Positions 25,185 through 33,587 of a stretch of DNA of 55,524 nucleotides are shown piece after piece. The first letter of the stretch is position 1. Each line of letters begins with the position of its first letter. This DNA comes from Acinetobacter sp. UBA3106 (GTDB lineage: Bacteria; Pseudomonadota; Gammaproteobacteria; Pseudomonadales; Moraxellaceae), in contig DFAM01000023.1 of the NCBI GenBank assembly GCA_002365595.1, forward strand, positions 1 through 55,524, in the 5' to 3' direction. The translations under genes were made by a program, and so were the position numbers. A model generated the notes under the pieces. The model saw only the letters and a program-made list of their open reading frames with translations, ran no database searches and had not been told where the DNA came from.

Positions 25185-26222
25185 ATGATGAAAATTTCAA
25201 TTATTACGGGTATTACCGGTCAAGATGGTGCTTATTTAGCACAGCTATTACTTGAAAAGGGGTATACAGTTTACGGGACTTATCGCCGTACAAGTTCGGT
25301 GAATTTCTGGCGTATTGAAGAATTAGGGATTGATCAACATCCGAACCTTCATTTGGTTGAATACGATTTAACGGATTTGTCTTCGAGTATTCGACTTTTA
25401 CAAACTACCGGTGCGACTGAAGTATATAACCTGGCAGCACAAAGTTTTGTCGGCGTGTCTTTTGATCAACCTGTAACGACAGCAGAAATTACAGGTATTG
25501 GACCTTTAAATTTACTTGAAGCTATCCGAATTGTGAATCCAAAAATTCGTTTTTACCAAGCTTCAACTTCTGAAATGTTTGGTAAGGTTCAGGCGATTCC
25601 ACAAGTGGAAGACACTCCATTTTATCCGCGTAGCCCATACGGTGTTGCAAAGCTGTATGCGCATTGGATCACCATCAATTATCGTGAAAGTTATAACATT
25701 TTTGGTTGTAGCGGCATTTTATTCAACCATGAGTCTCCGCTACGTGGTCGCGAATTTGTGACCCGAAAAATTACCGATTCAGTGGCAAAAATCAAACTGG
25801 GTAAACTGGATGTACTGGAGCTCGGTAATCTGGATGCCAAGCGTGATTGGGGCTTTGCTAAAGAGTATGTAGAAGGCATGTGGCGTATGTTGCAGGCAGA
25901 TGAGCCTGATACATATGTGTTGGCAACAAACCGTACTGAAACTGTTCGCGACTTTGTAGCGATGGCATTTAAGGCTGCGGGTTATACGCTTCGTTTTGAA
26001 GGAAAAGACGAAAATGAAGTCGGAATTGATAGCGCAAGCGGTCAAGTTCTCGTACGTATCAATCCAAAGTTCTACCGTCCTGCTGAGGTGGAATTATTAA
26101 TTGGTAATCCTGAAAAAGCCAAAGAAAAATTAGGTTGGGAACCTAAAACAACCTTGGAAGAGCTTTGCCAAATGATGGTAGAGGAAGACTTACGTCGTAA
26201 CACACAAGGTTTCTCATTCTAA
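25185..26222 (+). CDS. gmd: GDP-mannose 4,6-dehydratase
   Basis: A 345-residue short-chain dehydrogenase/reductase-type enzyme. The NADP Rossmann motif is TGITGQDGAYLAQLL. TYRRTSS is followed by the catalytic motif PYGVAKLYAHW (Tyr-x3-Lys), with STSEMFG carrying the catalytic Thr/Ser-Glu residues. It converts GDP-mannose to GDP-4-keto-6-deoxymannose. Substrate comes from ManC and product goes to the next gene (one-base overlap, TAATG). A second ATG lies one codon downstream of the chosen start, and either is possible. Base composition by eye is closer to the chromosome average than in the preceding glycosyltransferase gene. Confidence 0.95.
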   Translation: MMKISIITGITGQDGAYLAQLLLEKGYTVYGTYRRTSSVNFWRIEELGIDQHPNLHLVEYDLTDLSSSIRLLQTTGATEVYNLAAQSFVGVSFDQPVTTAEITGIGPLNLLEAIRIVNPKIRFYQASTSEMFGKVQAIPQVEDTPFYPRSPYGVAKLYAHWITINYRESYNIFGCSGILFNHESPLRGREFVTRKITDSVAKIKLGKLDVLELGNLDAKRDWGFAKEYVEGMWRMLQADEPDTYVLATNRTETVRDFVAMAFKAAGYTLRFEGKDENEVGIDSASGQVLVRINPKFYRPAEVELLIGNPEKAKEKLGWEPKTTLEELCQMMVEEDLRRNTQGFSF

Positions 26223-27118
26223 TGATTAATGCAGTCAAAACAGTATTGATTACTGGCAGTGAAGGTTTTACTGGACAATATATGGCAGCAGAAATGCAAG
26301 CTGCCGGATATCATGTAGCAGGCTTAGGTTCTAAGTCTGCTCTTACTGTTGACTATTATCAGGCTGACCTGACGAATATTGCAGAATTAACTGCAGTAAT
26401 TGCACAAGTACAACCTGATATCGTCATTCATTTGGCTGCAATTGCATTTGTTGGACATGGCGATGCGAATGCTTTTTATCAGATTAATTTACAAGGCACA
26501 CGTAATCTTTTAGAAGTATTAGCAAAAGCTGAAAAAAAACCAGAAGCAATACTGCTTGCAAGTAGTGCAAATGTATATGGAAATACCTCGGAAGGAAGCC
26601 TTTCTGAAAATACATCGCCTGCACCTGCCAACGATTATGCGGTAAGTAAATTAGCCATGGAGTATATGGCCAAACTTTGGCAAGACAAATTGCCTATTAT
26701 TATCACTCGACCTTTTAATTATACCGGTGTCGGTCAGACAGAAAATTTCCTATTACCCAAGATAGTTGCTCATTTTAAATCTCAAGCGAATGTAATTGAA
26801 TTAGGTAATCTTGAGGTATGGAGAGATTTTAGTGATGTACGAGCAGTGGTTAATGCTTATCGTTGCTTAATCGAGGCAAAAGCATTTGGACATACGGTTA
26901 ATGTCTGTTCTGAAGAGGTCTATTCATTACGTGAAATAGTGGCTATGTGTGAAGAAATTACTGGTCATCACATAGACATTCAGGTCAACCCGGCATTTGT
27001 TCGTGCCGGTGAAGTCAAAACCCTGTGTGGAGATGCGACCTTACTAAAAACAATAATAGGGGATTGGCAAGTCCCCAAACTTCATGAAACTTTAAGCTGG
27101 ATGTTAAAAAGCGAATGA
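26222..27118 (+). CDS. rmd: GDP-4-dehydro-6-deoxy-D-mannose reductase
   Basis: A 298-residue SDR-type reductase. ITGSEGFTGQYMAAEM is the nucleotide-binding motif, LLASSANVYGN precedes the catalytic DYAVSKLAMEY (Tyr-x3-Lys), and ITRPFNYTGVGQTENFLLPKIV is the family block. With gmd directly upstream, the expected product is GDP-D-rhamnose. An Fcl-type epimerase-reductase giving GDP-L-fucose is less likely, since the length and motifs fit Rmd. A different C4 reductase giving GDP-6-deoxy-D-talose remains possible. Its stop overlaps the next start by four bases. Confidence 0.88.
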   Translation: MINAVKTVLITGSEGFTGQYMAAEMQAAGYHVAGLGSKSALTVDYYQADLTNIAELTAVIAQVQPDIVIHLAAIAFVGHGDANAFYQINLQGTRNLLEVLAKAEKKPEAILLASSANVYGNTSEGSLSENTSPAPANDYAVSKLAMEYMAKLWQDKLPIIITRPFNYTGVGQTENFLLPKIVAHFKSQANVIELGNLEVWRDFSDVRAVVNAYRCLIEAKAFGHTVNVCSEEVYSLREIVAMCEEITGHHIDIQVNPAFVRAGEVKTLCGDATLLKTIIGDWQVPKLHETLSWMLKSE

Positions 27119-28263
27119 AAGTTATTTTATCTATAGACGCTGTACGCTTTCCGCTGACCGGTATTGGCCGATATACTTATGAACTGGCAAGACATTTACA
27201 AGATTCTCCGGAGATTACAGATCTGCGCTTCTTTACTGGTAAAAAATTTTTACCAGAGTTACCTAAGGTGACTGAAGAAGCAGGAAATCAGCATAAACTT
27301 AAGCAGTTGGTTCAAAGTAGTTATTTAGCGACAGAAGCTTATAGATTATTAATGCCTTGTTTAAAGGCAAGAGCTTTACGTGGCAATAAAGATTTCTTGT
27401 TTCATGGTCCCAATTTTTTTCTTCCGCCCTTTGCCGGTCCAAAAATCGCCACTTTTCATGATTTATCTCCGTTTACCTGGAGTGAATGTAATACGCCACA
27501 GCGTATTAAATACTTGCAAAAAGAATTAAAAAACACATTAAAACAAGCAGATGCCTTAATCACAGACTCTGAATTTACCCGACAGGAATTGTCTAATTAT
27601 TTTTCTTGGCCGATCGATAAAATTCATGCAGTACCCCTAGCATGTGGTCCAGAGTTTCATCCCCGGTCAGCGGATGAATTGGCTCCATGTTTACAACAAT
27701 ACGGTTTAAAAAGTGGCGAATATGCACTTTTTGTGGGAACGATTGAGCCACGTAAAAATATTATGGCTTTATTAAATGCCTATGCCATGTTACCTATGAG
27801 TCTTAGACAACGTTATCCACTGATATTGACCGGATATCAGGGCTGGCGAAGTGAAGACATACATCAAAAAATTCAAAAGGCTGAAAAAGAAGGTTGGGCA
27901 AAGTATTTAGGCTTTTTGCCTGCAGAGCATTTACCTTTTATTTTTTCTGGAGCTAGACTGTTTGCATTTCCTTCTTTATATGAAGGTTTTGGTTTGCCGG
28001 TCTTGGAGGCTATGGCTTCGGGTATACCTGTGGTATGTTCAAACAGTTCATCATTGCCGGAAGTGGTCGGTGATGTAGCGTTAATGTCCGAAGCTCAAGA
28101 TATAGATCAATTATCTGAACTTTTAGCTCGGGGATTGCAGGATGATACTTGGCGAAAATGGGCCATTGAAAAGGGCCTAGAACGAGCATCGGTATTTTCC
28201 TGGTCGCTTTGTGCACAGCAAACTACTCATGTATATAAAAAAATAATGGTGTCTTCTTCTTGA
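27115..28263 (+). CDS. GT4 glycosyltransferase (WbdB/WbpZ-like)
   Basis: A 382-residue GT-B fold enzyme. The N-terminal acceptor domain has GIGRYTYELARHL and the DLSPF segment. The C-terminal donor domain has ALFVGTIEPRKNIMALLNAY and the E(x7)E motif in EGFGLPVLE, followed by GIPVVCSNSSSLPEVVGD. It probably adds mannose or D-rhamnose from a GDP-sugar. By order and size it corresponds to WbdB in O8/O9a or WbpZ in the Pseudomonas A-band locus, which build the adaptor or first sugars. The exact linkage is not readable. It is overlapped at both ends by neighbouring genes. Confidence 0.85.
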   Translation: MKVILSIDAVRFPLTGIGRYTYELARHLQDSPEITDLRFFTGKKFLPELPKVTEEAGNQHKLKQLVQSSYLATEAYRLLMPCLKARALRGNKDFLFHGPNFFLPPFAGPKIATFHDLSPFTWSECNTPQRIKYLQKELKNTLKQADALITDSEFTRQELSNYFSWPIDKIHAVPLACGPEFHPRSADELAPCLQQYGLKSGEYALFVGTIEPRKNIMALLNAYAMLPMSLRQRYPLILTGYQGWRSEDIHQKIQKAEKEGWAKYLGFLPAEHLPFIFSGARLFAFPSLYEGFGLPVLEAMASGIPVVCSNSSSLPEVVGDVALMSEAQDIDQLSELLARGLQDDTWRKWAIEKGLERASVFSWSLCAQQTTHVYKKIMVSSS

Positions 28264-29393
28264 AAGTTTTACATTTTTATAAGGCTTATTATCCCGATAG
28301 CCTGGGCGGTATTGAACAACTCATATGTCAACTTGCTGAGGGGGTAAGAACTCATGGAGTTTCTGCTGAAGTCTTGACACTCAGTAAGCGAGGCGCGACC
28401 CGAAATCAGCCATATGCTCATCATATTACGCATACGTCCAAGCAAGATTTTTATTTAGCATCGACTGGATTTTCACTATCCGTTTTTAAAGATTTTCAGG
28501 AATTAGCTGAACAGGCAGATATTGTACATTACCATTTTCCATGGCCATTCATGGACTTGGTGCATTTTGCCACCCATTGCCAGAAACCTACTGTATTAAC
28601 TTACCACTCAGATATTGTTAAGCAGAAGCTACTATTACAACTATATAGCCCTTTGTTGCATCGATTTATGAATAGTGTGGATCACATTGTTGCAACTTCT
28701 CCCAACTATACGGTTACCAGCCCAATCCTGCATCGTTACCAGCATAAAACGAGCATTATTCCAATTGGACTTGATCGGGCGTCCTATCCTCCAAGTGATA
28801 GAGCACGTCGGGAATATTGGCAGCAGCATTTGCGCGGGCGTTTCTTTCTGTTTGTTGGTGCACTACGTTATTACAAGGGGCTGCACATTCTGGTCGAGGC
28901 TATGAAAGATGTGGATTTGCCCGTTGTCATTATGGGGGCAGGGCCTATGGAAGATGAATTGCGTCAGCAAGCTGACAAAATGGGTTTAAAGAATATTCAT
29001 TTCTTGGGGCGATTGCCTGATGAAGATAAATTTGCTCTGCTTGAACTATGTTTTAGTGTAGTGTTTCCATCACACCTTCGTTCAGAAGCCTTTGGTATTT
29101 CTTTACTGGAAGGAGCGATGTATGGCAAGCCTTTAATTTCAAGTGAAATTGGAACTGGCACAACATACATTAATATTCATCAAGAAACGGGTTTGGTTAT
29201 CCCGCCATCAGATCCGGTAGCTTTACGCGATGCCATGCTCGCGTTGTGGCATGATCCTATTTCAGCTCAGCGATATGGACAAAATGCCAAGCAGCGTTAT
29301 GAAAAACTTTTTACTGCTGATCTTATGACAGATCAATATGTAAAATTGTACCGTTCGCTACTCGATAATAGTCATGATGCAGTAAAAAGTTAG
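28260..29393 (+). CDS. GT4 glycosyltransferase (WbdC/WbpY-like)
   Basis: A 377-residue GT-B fold enzyme starting with TTG, inside the stop of the preceding gene. The N-terminal YYPDSLGGIEQLICQLAEG and VLTYHSDIVKQ are typical of GT4 mannosyl/rhamnosyltransferases. The donor domain has LFVGALRYYKGLHILVEAM, and the nucleotide-sugar motif reads SEAFGISLLEG (E(x7)E). The SDI and GGIE motifs are those seen in WbdC/WbpY/WbaZ-like enzymes. It is the last gene of the operon and probably adds an adaptor sugar or a D-rhamnose. A long hairpin follows 29 bases after the stop. Confidence 0.85.
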   Translation: MKVLHFYKAYYPDSLGGIEQLICQLAEGVRTHGVSAEVLTLSKRGATRNQPYAHHITHTSKQDFYLASTGFSLSVFKDFQELAEQADIVHYHFPWPFMDLVHFATHCQKPTVLTYHSDIVKQKLLLQLYSPLLHRFMNSVDHIVATSPNYTVTSPILHRYQHKTSIIPIGLDRASYPPSDRARREYWQQHLRGRFFLFVGALRYYKGLHILVEAMKDVDLPVVIMGAGPMEDELRQQADKMGLKNIHFLGRLPDEDKFALLELCFSVVFPSHLRSEAFGISLLEGAMYGKPLISSEIGTGTTYINIHQETGLVIPPSDPVALRDAMLALWHDPISAQRYGQNAKQRYEKLFTADLMTDQYVKLYRSLLDNSHDAVKS

Positions 29394-29422
29394 AAGCTCA
29401 ATAATAAAAATGCAAGAAAATC

Positions 29423-29484
29423 AGGCCTATCTGTCCTTTCTGCTCAAAGCAACAACACAGCAGAAAGGAGTGGATAGGCCTTTT
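29423..29484 (+). terminator. Long hairpin, probable operon terminator
   Basis: Two stacked perfect stems: AGGCCTATC (29423-29431) with GATAGGCCT (29473-29481), and TCCTTTCTGCT (29434-29444) with AGCAGAAAGGA (29459-29469). They are separated by a 2/3-base internal loop, with a 14-base apical loop and a short T-run. At 20 paired bases it is far longer than other terminators here. It could also protect the 3' end or release a small RNA. Confidence 0.75.
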
Positions 29485-29599
29485 ATATGGCTATATGAAT
29501 TATTCAATACAAAACCACTGACTAGTCAATTCTGTATATTGTAAATTTCATAAAATTGAGTATGTTTAATTATGAGAATAATAAAGTATGAGCAGATAA

Positions 29600-30244
29600 A
29601 TGATGCTTTTAGAAGAGATTTTTAAAAGTAAAAAAGCAGAGCATTCAGATTACTTCAACTTAAGAATCCACCGGGGCTTAAGCTGGCTAAAAAAATCAGT
29701 CGAACTGGATAGCGACCTTGATCTTAAATTCATGAGTCTGTGGATTTCATTCAATGCCATTTATGCACAGGACGCCGGATTAAATCAGGACAAGCAGTCA
29801 TTACGGCAGTTCTTATATTTAATCTGTCAAAAAGATCAGGAACATAAAATCTATCATATTTTGTGGGATAAATTTAGCCAACCCATCCGCCTGCTTTTAG
29901 AAAATCCCTATGTATATCAGGGCTTCTGGGATTATCAGAATCAGAAAATTAGCCAGCGTAGCTGGAAGGAAGACTTTGATCAGGAAAAGAAAAAGGTTCA
30001 TAAAGCCTTACAGGAAAAATCCTCGGTAGATATTTTATTTGTTGTTTTTAATCGCCTTTATACTTTACGTAACCAGATGATCCATGGCGGTGCAACCTAT
30101 AATAGTTCGGTTAATCGCCGGCAATTGCAGGATGCCTGTAATATCTTGGTGGCCTTATTGCCCATATTCATGTTGGTACTTTTGGAAAATGCCAAAACCC
30201 TAGATTTAGGCAAACCGTTTTATCCCGTGGTGCAAGTATCCTAA
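29600..30244 (+). CDS. HEPN-like protein, function unknown
   Basis: A 214-residue, mostly helical, cytoplasmic protein. The motif LRNQMIHGGATYNSS (about 162-176) contains R-x4-H followed by GG, the usual HEPN RNase/RNA-binding signature, and the segment FMSLWISFNAIY (about 44-55) fits the helix pairing of such proteins. No partner nucleotidyltransferase (MNT) or antitoxin lies nearby, so a standard HEPN-MNT toxin-antitoxin pair is not supported. It is separated from the polysaccharide operon by a terminator and has its own upstream region. The function is unknown. Confidence 0.6.
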   Translation: MMLLEEIFKSKKAEHSDYFNLRIHRGLSWLKKSVELDSDLDLKFMSLWISFNAIYAQDAGLNQDKQSLRQFLYLICQKDQEHKIYHILWDKFSQPIRLLLENPYVYQGFWDYQNQKISQRSWKEDFDQEKKKVHKALQEKSSVDILFVVFNRLYTLRNQMIHGGATYNSSVNRRQLQDACNILVALLPIFMLVLLENAKTLDLGKPFYPVVQVS

Positions 30245-30271
30245 AATAAATTCTGAAACTGAAAATCCAGA

Positions 30272-30308
30272 TAAAAAGCTGTTTCAATAATCAGATCCAG
30301 CTTTTATT
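30272..30308. terminator. Possible bidirectional terminator
   Basis: AAAAGCTG (30274-30281) pairs with CAGCTTTT (30298-30305), with A/T-rich flanks on both sides. It lies between the converging HEPN-like and MFS genes. Confidence 0.6.
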
Positions 30309-31502
30309 TTACGAAGGGGAAGATGCACGAGTGTGATAACGCATATCCAGAAATGCAAAAAAGGCAGCGCAAAGGACCAGACTCAATCCGGCCATACAGG
30401 TCATGTTCCAGCCGCCATGATGCCATGAATAAACGCCGAGTGCCGAACCACACGCCCCACCAATAAAGTAAGAGGTCATATAGATGGAATTAATGCGTGA
30501 TTTGGCATCTGGACGCAACCGGAAAATAATACTCTGATTACTGGTATGCACCACGGTCAAACCCAAGCTGATGATACCGTAACCCACAACATAGCCCCAT
30601 AAAGCCTGGCCGCCAATATAGAAAAACAGCCAGCTGATCATCAGCAATGCCAGACCGATCCATGTGAGAGCCAGGGTATGTCCCTGATCGGCAATTTTGC
30701 CGATTTTAGTGGTCGAGAGAGCTCCAAATACACCAATTAAAGTCACTACACCCACCAGAACATCTGATAAATGAAAGGGTTCGGAACTAAGTAAAACGGC
30801 AATGGTAGAAAACAGGGTACTCATAGCAGCAAAAATAAAAGCACCAATCAAAGCGCGCAATCCCAAACGTGGTTCCTGTTTTAGTAAAACCGCCATAGAT
30901 TTAAAAATTTGCGCATAGCTCATTTTTAATACTGTGATGTGAGGCAGTTTGGCTTTGAGTAAAAAAGCCAAGATCAGCATTAATACCCCACTGACTGCAT
31001 AGATGAGTTTCCAGTTGAACAGATTAGAAAGTAAGCCTGCCAAACTGGTAGACAGCAGTAAACCGACGAGCAGCCCACTCATCAGGAAGCCAACCACTTC
31101 ACCAGTTTTTTCCGGTTTCACCGCCATAGTCGCAAAGGGAATAAGAATCTGGGCTGCAACAGAAAACAAACCTGTAATCATGGTTCCCAGCCAAAGCATG
31201 GGTAAATTGACCGCGAAAGCACAAATGAATAGTCCAATGGCAGCGAAAAACATGAGCAGTGGAATGAATTTGGTTTTATTGACAATGTCACCCACCGGCA
31301 CAATAAACAGCAAGCCAAGTGCATAAGACACCTGGGCAAAAGTCACCGTTAACGCCACTTGTGACTCAGCTACATTAAAATATTGCTGGATGGAATGGAT
31401 TAAAGGCTGGCAATAATAGTTGGCTCCCGCACACAGACCACAAGCCATGGCCATTAGCCAGAGCAAGGATTTATCCTGGCTGATGTCGAGAGAAGTCTTC
31501 AT
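30309..31502 (-). CDS. MFS transporter
   Basis: A 397-residue major facilitator with 12 predicted helices. The N-terminal GLCAGANYYCQPLIHSIQQYF and the loop-2/3 motif GDIVNKTKFIP (degenerate G-x3-D/N-[RK]) fit drug:H+ antiporter-like exporters. The second-half loop GKIADQGHTLAL is also visible. The substrate is unknown. It lies downstream of the EamA transporter gene in the same direction, with a 177-base gap that may hold its own promoter. Confidence 0.82.
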   Translation of the reverse strand: MKTSLDISQDKSLLWLMAMACGLCAGANYYCQPLIHSIQQYFNVAESQVALTVTFAQVSYALGLLFIVPVGDIVNKTKFIPLLMFFAAIGLFICAFAVNLPMLWLGTMITGLFSVAAQILIPFATMAVKPEKTGEVVGFLMSGLLVGLLLSTSLAGLLSNLFNWKLIYAVSGVLMLILAFLLKAKLPHITVLKMSYAQIFKSMAVLLKQEPRLGLRALIGAFIFAAMSTLFSTIAVLLSSEPFHLSDVLVGVVTLIGVFGALSTTKIGKIADQGHTLALTWIGLALLMISWLFFYIGGQALWGYVVGYGIISLGLTVVHTSNQSIIFRLRPDAKSRINSIYMTSYFIGGACGSALGVYSWHHGGWNMTCMAGLSLVLCAAFFAFLDMRYHTRASSPS

Positions 31503-31679
31503 AACAGTCCTTGTTTTATTTCAGGCAAGCAAAGATGGCTGGCATTGCCAAGTCTATGCAGAGTATACAATCTGGAAATGCAAATATACGGGAAAAGCAC
31601 TCTCTTGTTTGGTTTTTTAGGGCTATTTTGCAAGCCTTGTTTTTAGGTTTAGTCTGATCTGAATTAGACCGGACAAAAC

Positions 31680-32606
31680 TTAATGCGAGAATTTCTTTTT
31701 CGACAGGGTAATCATCATTACCCCAATAATATTCAGCACACAGCCCAACCACTGCATGGCATTTAAATGCTCACCCAGAAAAATGGTGGCCAAAATAATG
31801 GTCAGAATCGGGCCAATAGAGGCAATCATGGCCGACTGTGCAGCACCCAGCCGGGCAATACTTTGCGCCATCAGAATGGTGGGTAAAACAGTCACTAAAA
31901 AGCCCAGGGCAATCCCGTACCCAATTACACTGGAAGGAAGCTGTGCCAATAAATACAGCGGTTGTGGTGTGGCAACAAAATAATGGATTAATGTACCCAT
32001 ACAGGCCACAGAGAGGGTCAAACCGGTGAAATTCCAGGAACCAAATTTTTCAATCAGGCGAGGGGTGAGCAATAAATATATGGCAAAACTAATGGCACTG
32101 GCGAATACCAGACTTGCCCCAAGCCAGAAATTACCTTCATGAGAGACATTGCTTTGTTCCTGCAACATCACAATGACCGTACCCCCGTAACTTAAAGCGA
32201 TGGCCAGCATACTTTGCAGGCTCAGTTTCTGTTTATAAATAACACTGGAAGCCAAAACGGTCAGGGTGGGATAAAGAAATAAAATAATCCGTTCGAGGGA
32301 TGCACTGATATACATCAGACCGGCAAAATCCAGCCAGCTTGAAAAGTAGTAACCGATCAGCCCGGCAACAATCAAAAGAACCCAGTCTTTGGCTGCCATG
32401 TTTTTATTGTGATGACGGTTGAACCAGCAAAGCAGCAAGAAAAACGGTAAGGCGCTGACCATTCTTAACGCCATCAGCACCGTGCCATCGACCAGAGGTG
32501 ACAAGGCATAGGTTTGCTTAATAAAAATGGCTTTGGTACTAAACAAGAAAGCAGCACAGATCGCAAACAATGAACCTAGTTGTGTTTTCGTTAGACTCAG
32601 TTTCAT
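31680..32606 (-). CDS. EamA-family (DMT) transporter
   Basis: A 308-residue inner-membrane protein with ten predicted helices in two EamA repeats (about 10-145 and 165-300). The first repeat has ALRMVSALPFFLLL, and the second ends with ATIFLGEHLNAMQWLGCVLNIIGVMMI, a classic DMT closing block. The charged tail LSKKKFSH is cytoplasmic. It probably exports metabolites or amino acids, but the substrate cannot be told. It is divergent from the pnt operon across about 980 bases. Confidence 0.85.
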   Translation of the reverse strand: MKLSLTKTQLGSLFAICAAFLFSTKAIFIKQTYALSPLVDGTVLMALRMVSALPFFLLLCWFNRHHNKNMAAKDWVLLIVAGLIGYYFSSWLDFAGLMYISASLERIILFLYPTLTVLASSVIYKQKLSLQSMLAIALSYGGTVIVMLQEQSNVSHEGNFWLGASLVFASAISFAIYLLLTPRLIEKFGSWNFTGLTLSVACMGTLIHYFVATPQPLYLLAQLPSSVIGYGIALGFLVTVLPTILMAQSIARLGAAQSAMIASIGPILTIILATIFLGEHLNAMQWLGCVLNIIGVMMITLSKKKFSH

Positions 32607-33587
32607 TTTATCTACCTGATGAAGGCTTCTGATCTGAAAGTAGGAAGGTAAGCGTGAATTGTAGAGTTTTTAGTCCTCAAGGTTAAATACAAAAATATGA
32701 TGGCTATGATTCCAATATGGAATGATTAAGTCTAAGAAATCAGGCTAATTGAGGTGAATCGACATAATTCTTAATCCCTATCACAAATCAGGCGCATAAA
32801 TATTGGGTAAATTATATTCAGACAACCCGTGTTAAAGGTATGGCTGAGCTGTAAGCTGAGGATTAAATTGAATAAAAAAACCTAAATGAGCCTAAAATAT
32901 GATTATCTGCACCAAGTTGGTGCGAAAAACACACAATTGACTGGGGTCAAGATTAAAACATCATCAAGCGAAATGGTGAGGAAAAAAATATTCATGCATT
33001 TTTTTATCTTATTAGACTTATGATGAATAAGCATAAAACATCAAAAAAAATATAAAAATAAGGAAAATAAGCAATTTTTATGGCAGATTTAATCTTCATT
33101 TTCAGGAAAAATAGTAGTTCTTGCAATGATCATCTTTTCATCTGAAAAAATAGGCGAAATCTGTCAAATCTGCCAATTGGGTAAAGACAAGCATCTAAAT
33201 TTAATAATTTTATAGATAAATCAGGCAACTTTGCAGACTTATAGGAAATCTAGCCGCCTAATTACACCTGTCAGAAAGATCAATCCTGTATTTTGAGCGG
33301 CGATCCAATCCCAGTTTGCCTTATTTAAATTGCATAACGCTGTTAAGTTTGAAACTGGTCTATAAAGTCAAACAGAACAGTTCAAATGAAAGTCAAAGCA
33401 ATAAATGAGGTATTGCACGATTATTTTTATGAATCACCAGTTCAAAATATGGGTATTTATTAAATAAATATTGGGTGGTAATTTAAAAAAGTTCAATTAG
33501 AATCCAAAAATTCAACAAAAACGCATCCTGGGGGAAACATTGCTTACCGCGATGTTTACTTAAGAAAAATTAGCTTGAGGAACGCTC
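32607..33587. other. Long AT-rich intergenic region
   Basis: About 980 bases without a convincing protein gene on either strand. It contains an NtrC-type palindrome (32908-32923, listed separately) and must contain the promoters of the EamA gene and the pnt operon, which I could not place reliably. No matching sigma-54 promoter, tRNA or known riboswitch was recognised. A regulatory RNA is possible but unproven. Confidence 0.5.
32908..32923. promoter_or_regulatory. NtrC-type binding palindrome
   Basis: TGCACCAAGTTGGTGC is a 6-bp perfect inverted repeat (GCACCA/TGGTGC) with a 3-base spacer. This matches the enterobacterial NtrC enhancer consensus TGCACCA-N3-TGGTGCA. The nearest genes are the EamA transporter (302 bases) and pntA (665 bases). 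Confidence 0.5.

Noticed and set aside
29600..30244. HEPN-MNT toxin-antitoxin pair
   Set aside because: The HEPN-like signature is there, but no nucleotidyltransferase or other small partner gene is adjacent on either side.
32607..33587. A hidden protein gene in the 981-bp gap
   Set aside because: All frames are short and broken and none has a start with a ribosome site; only regulatory sequence can be supported.
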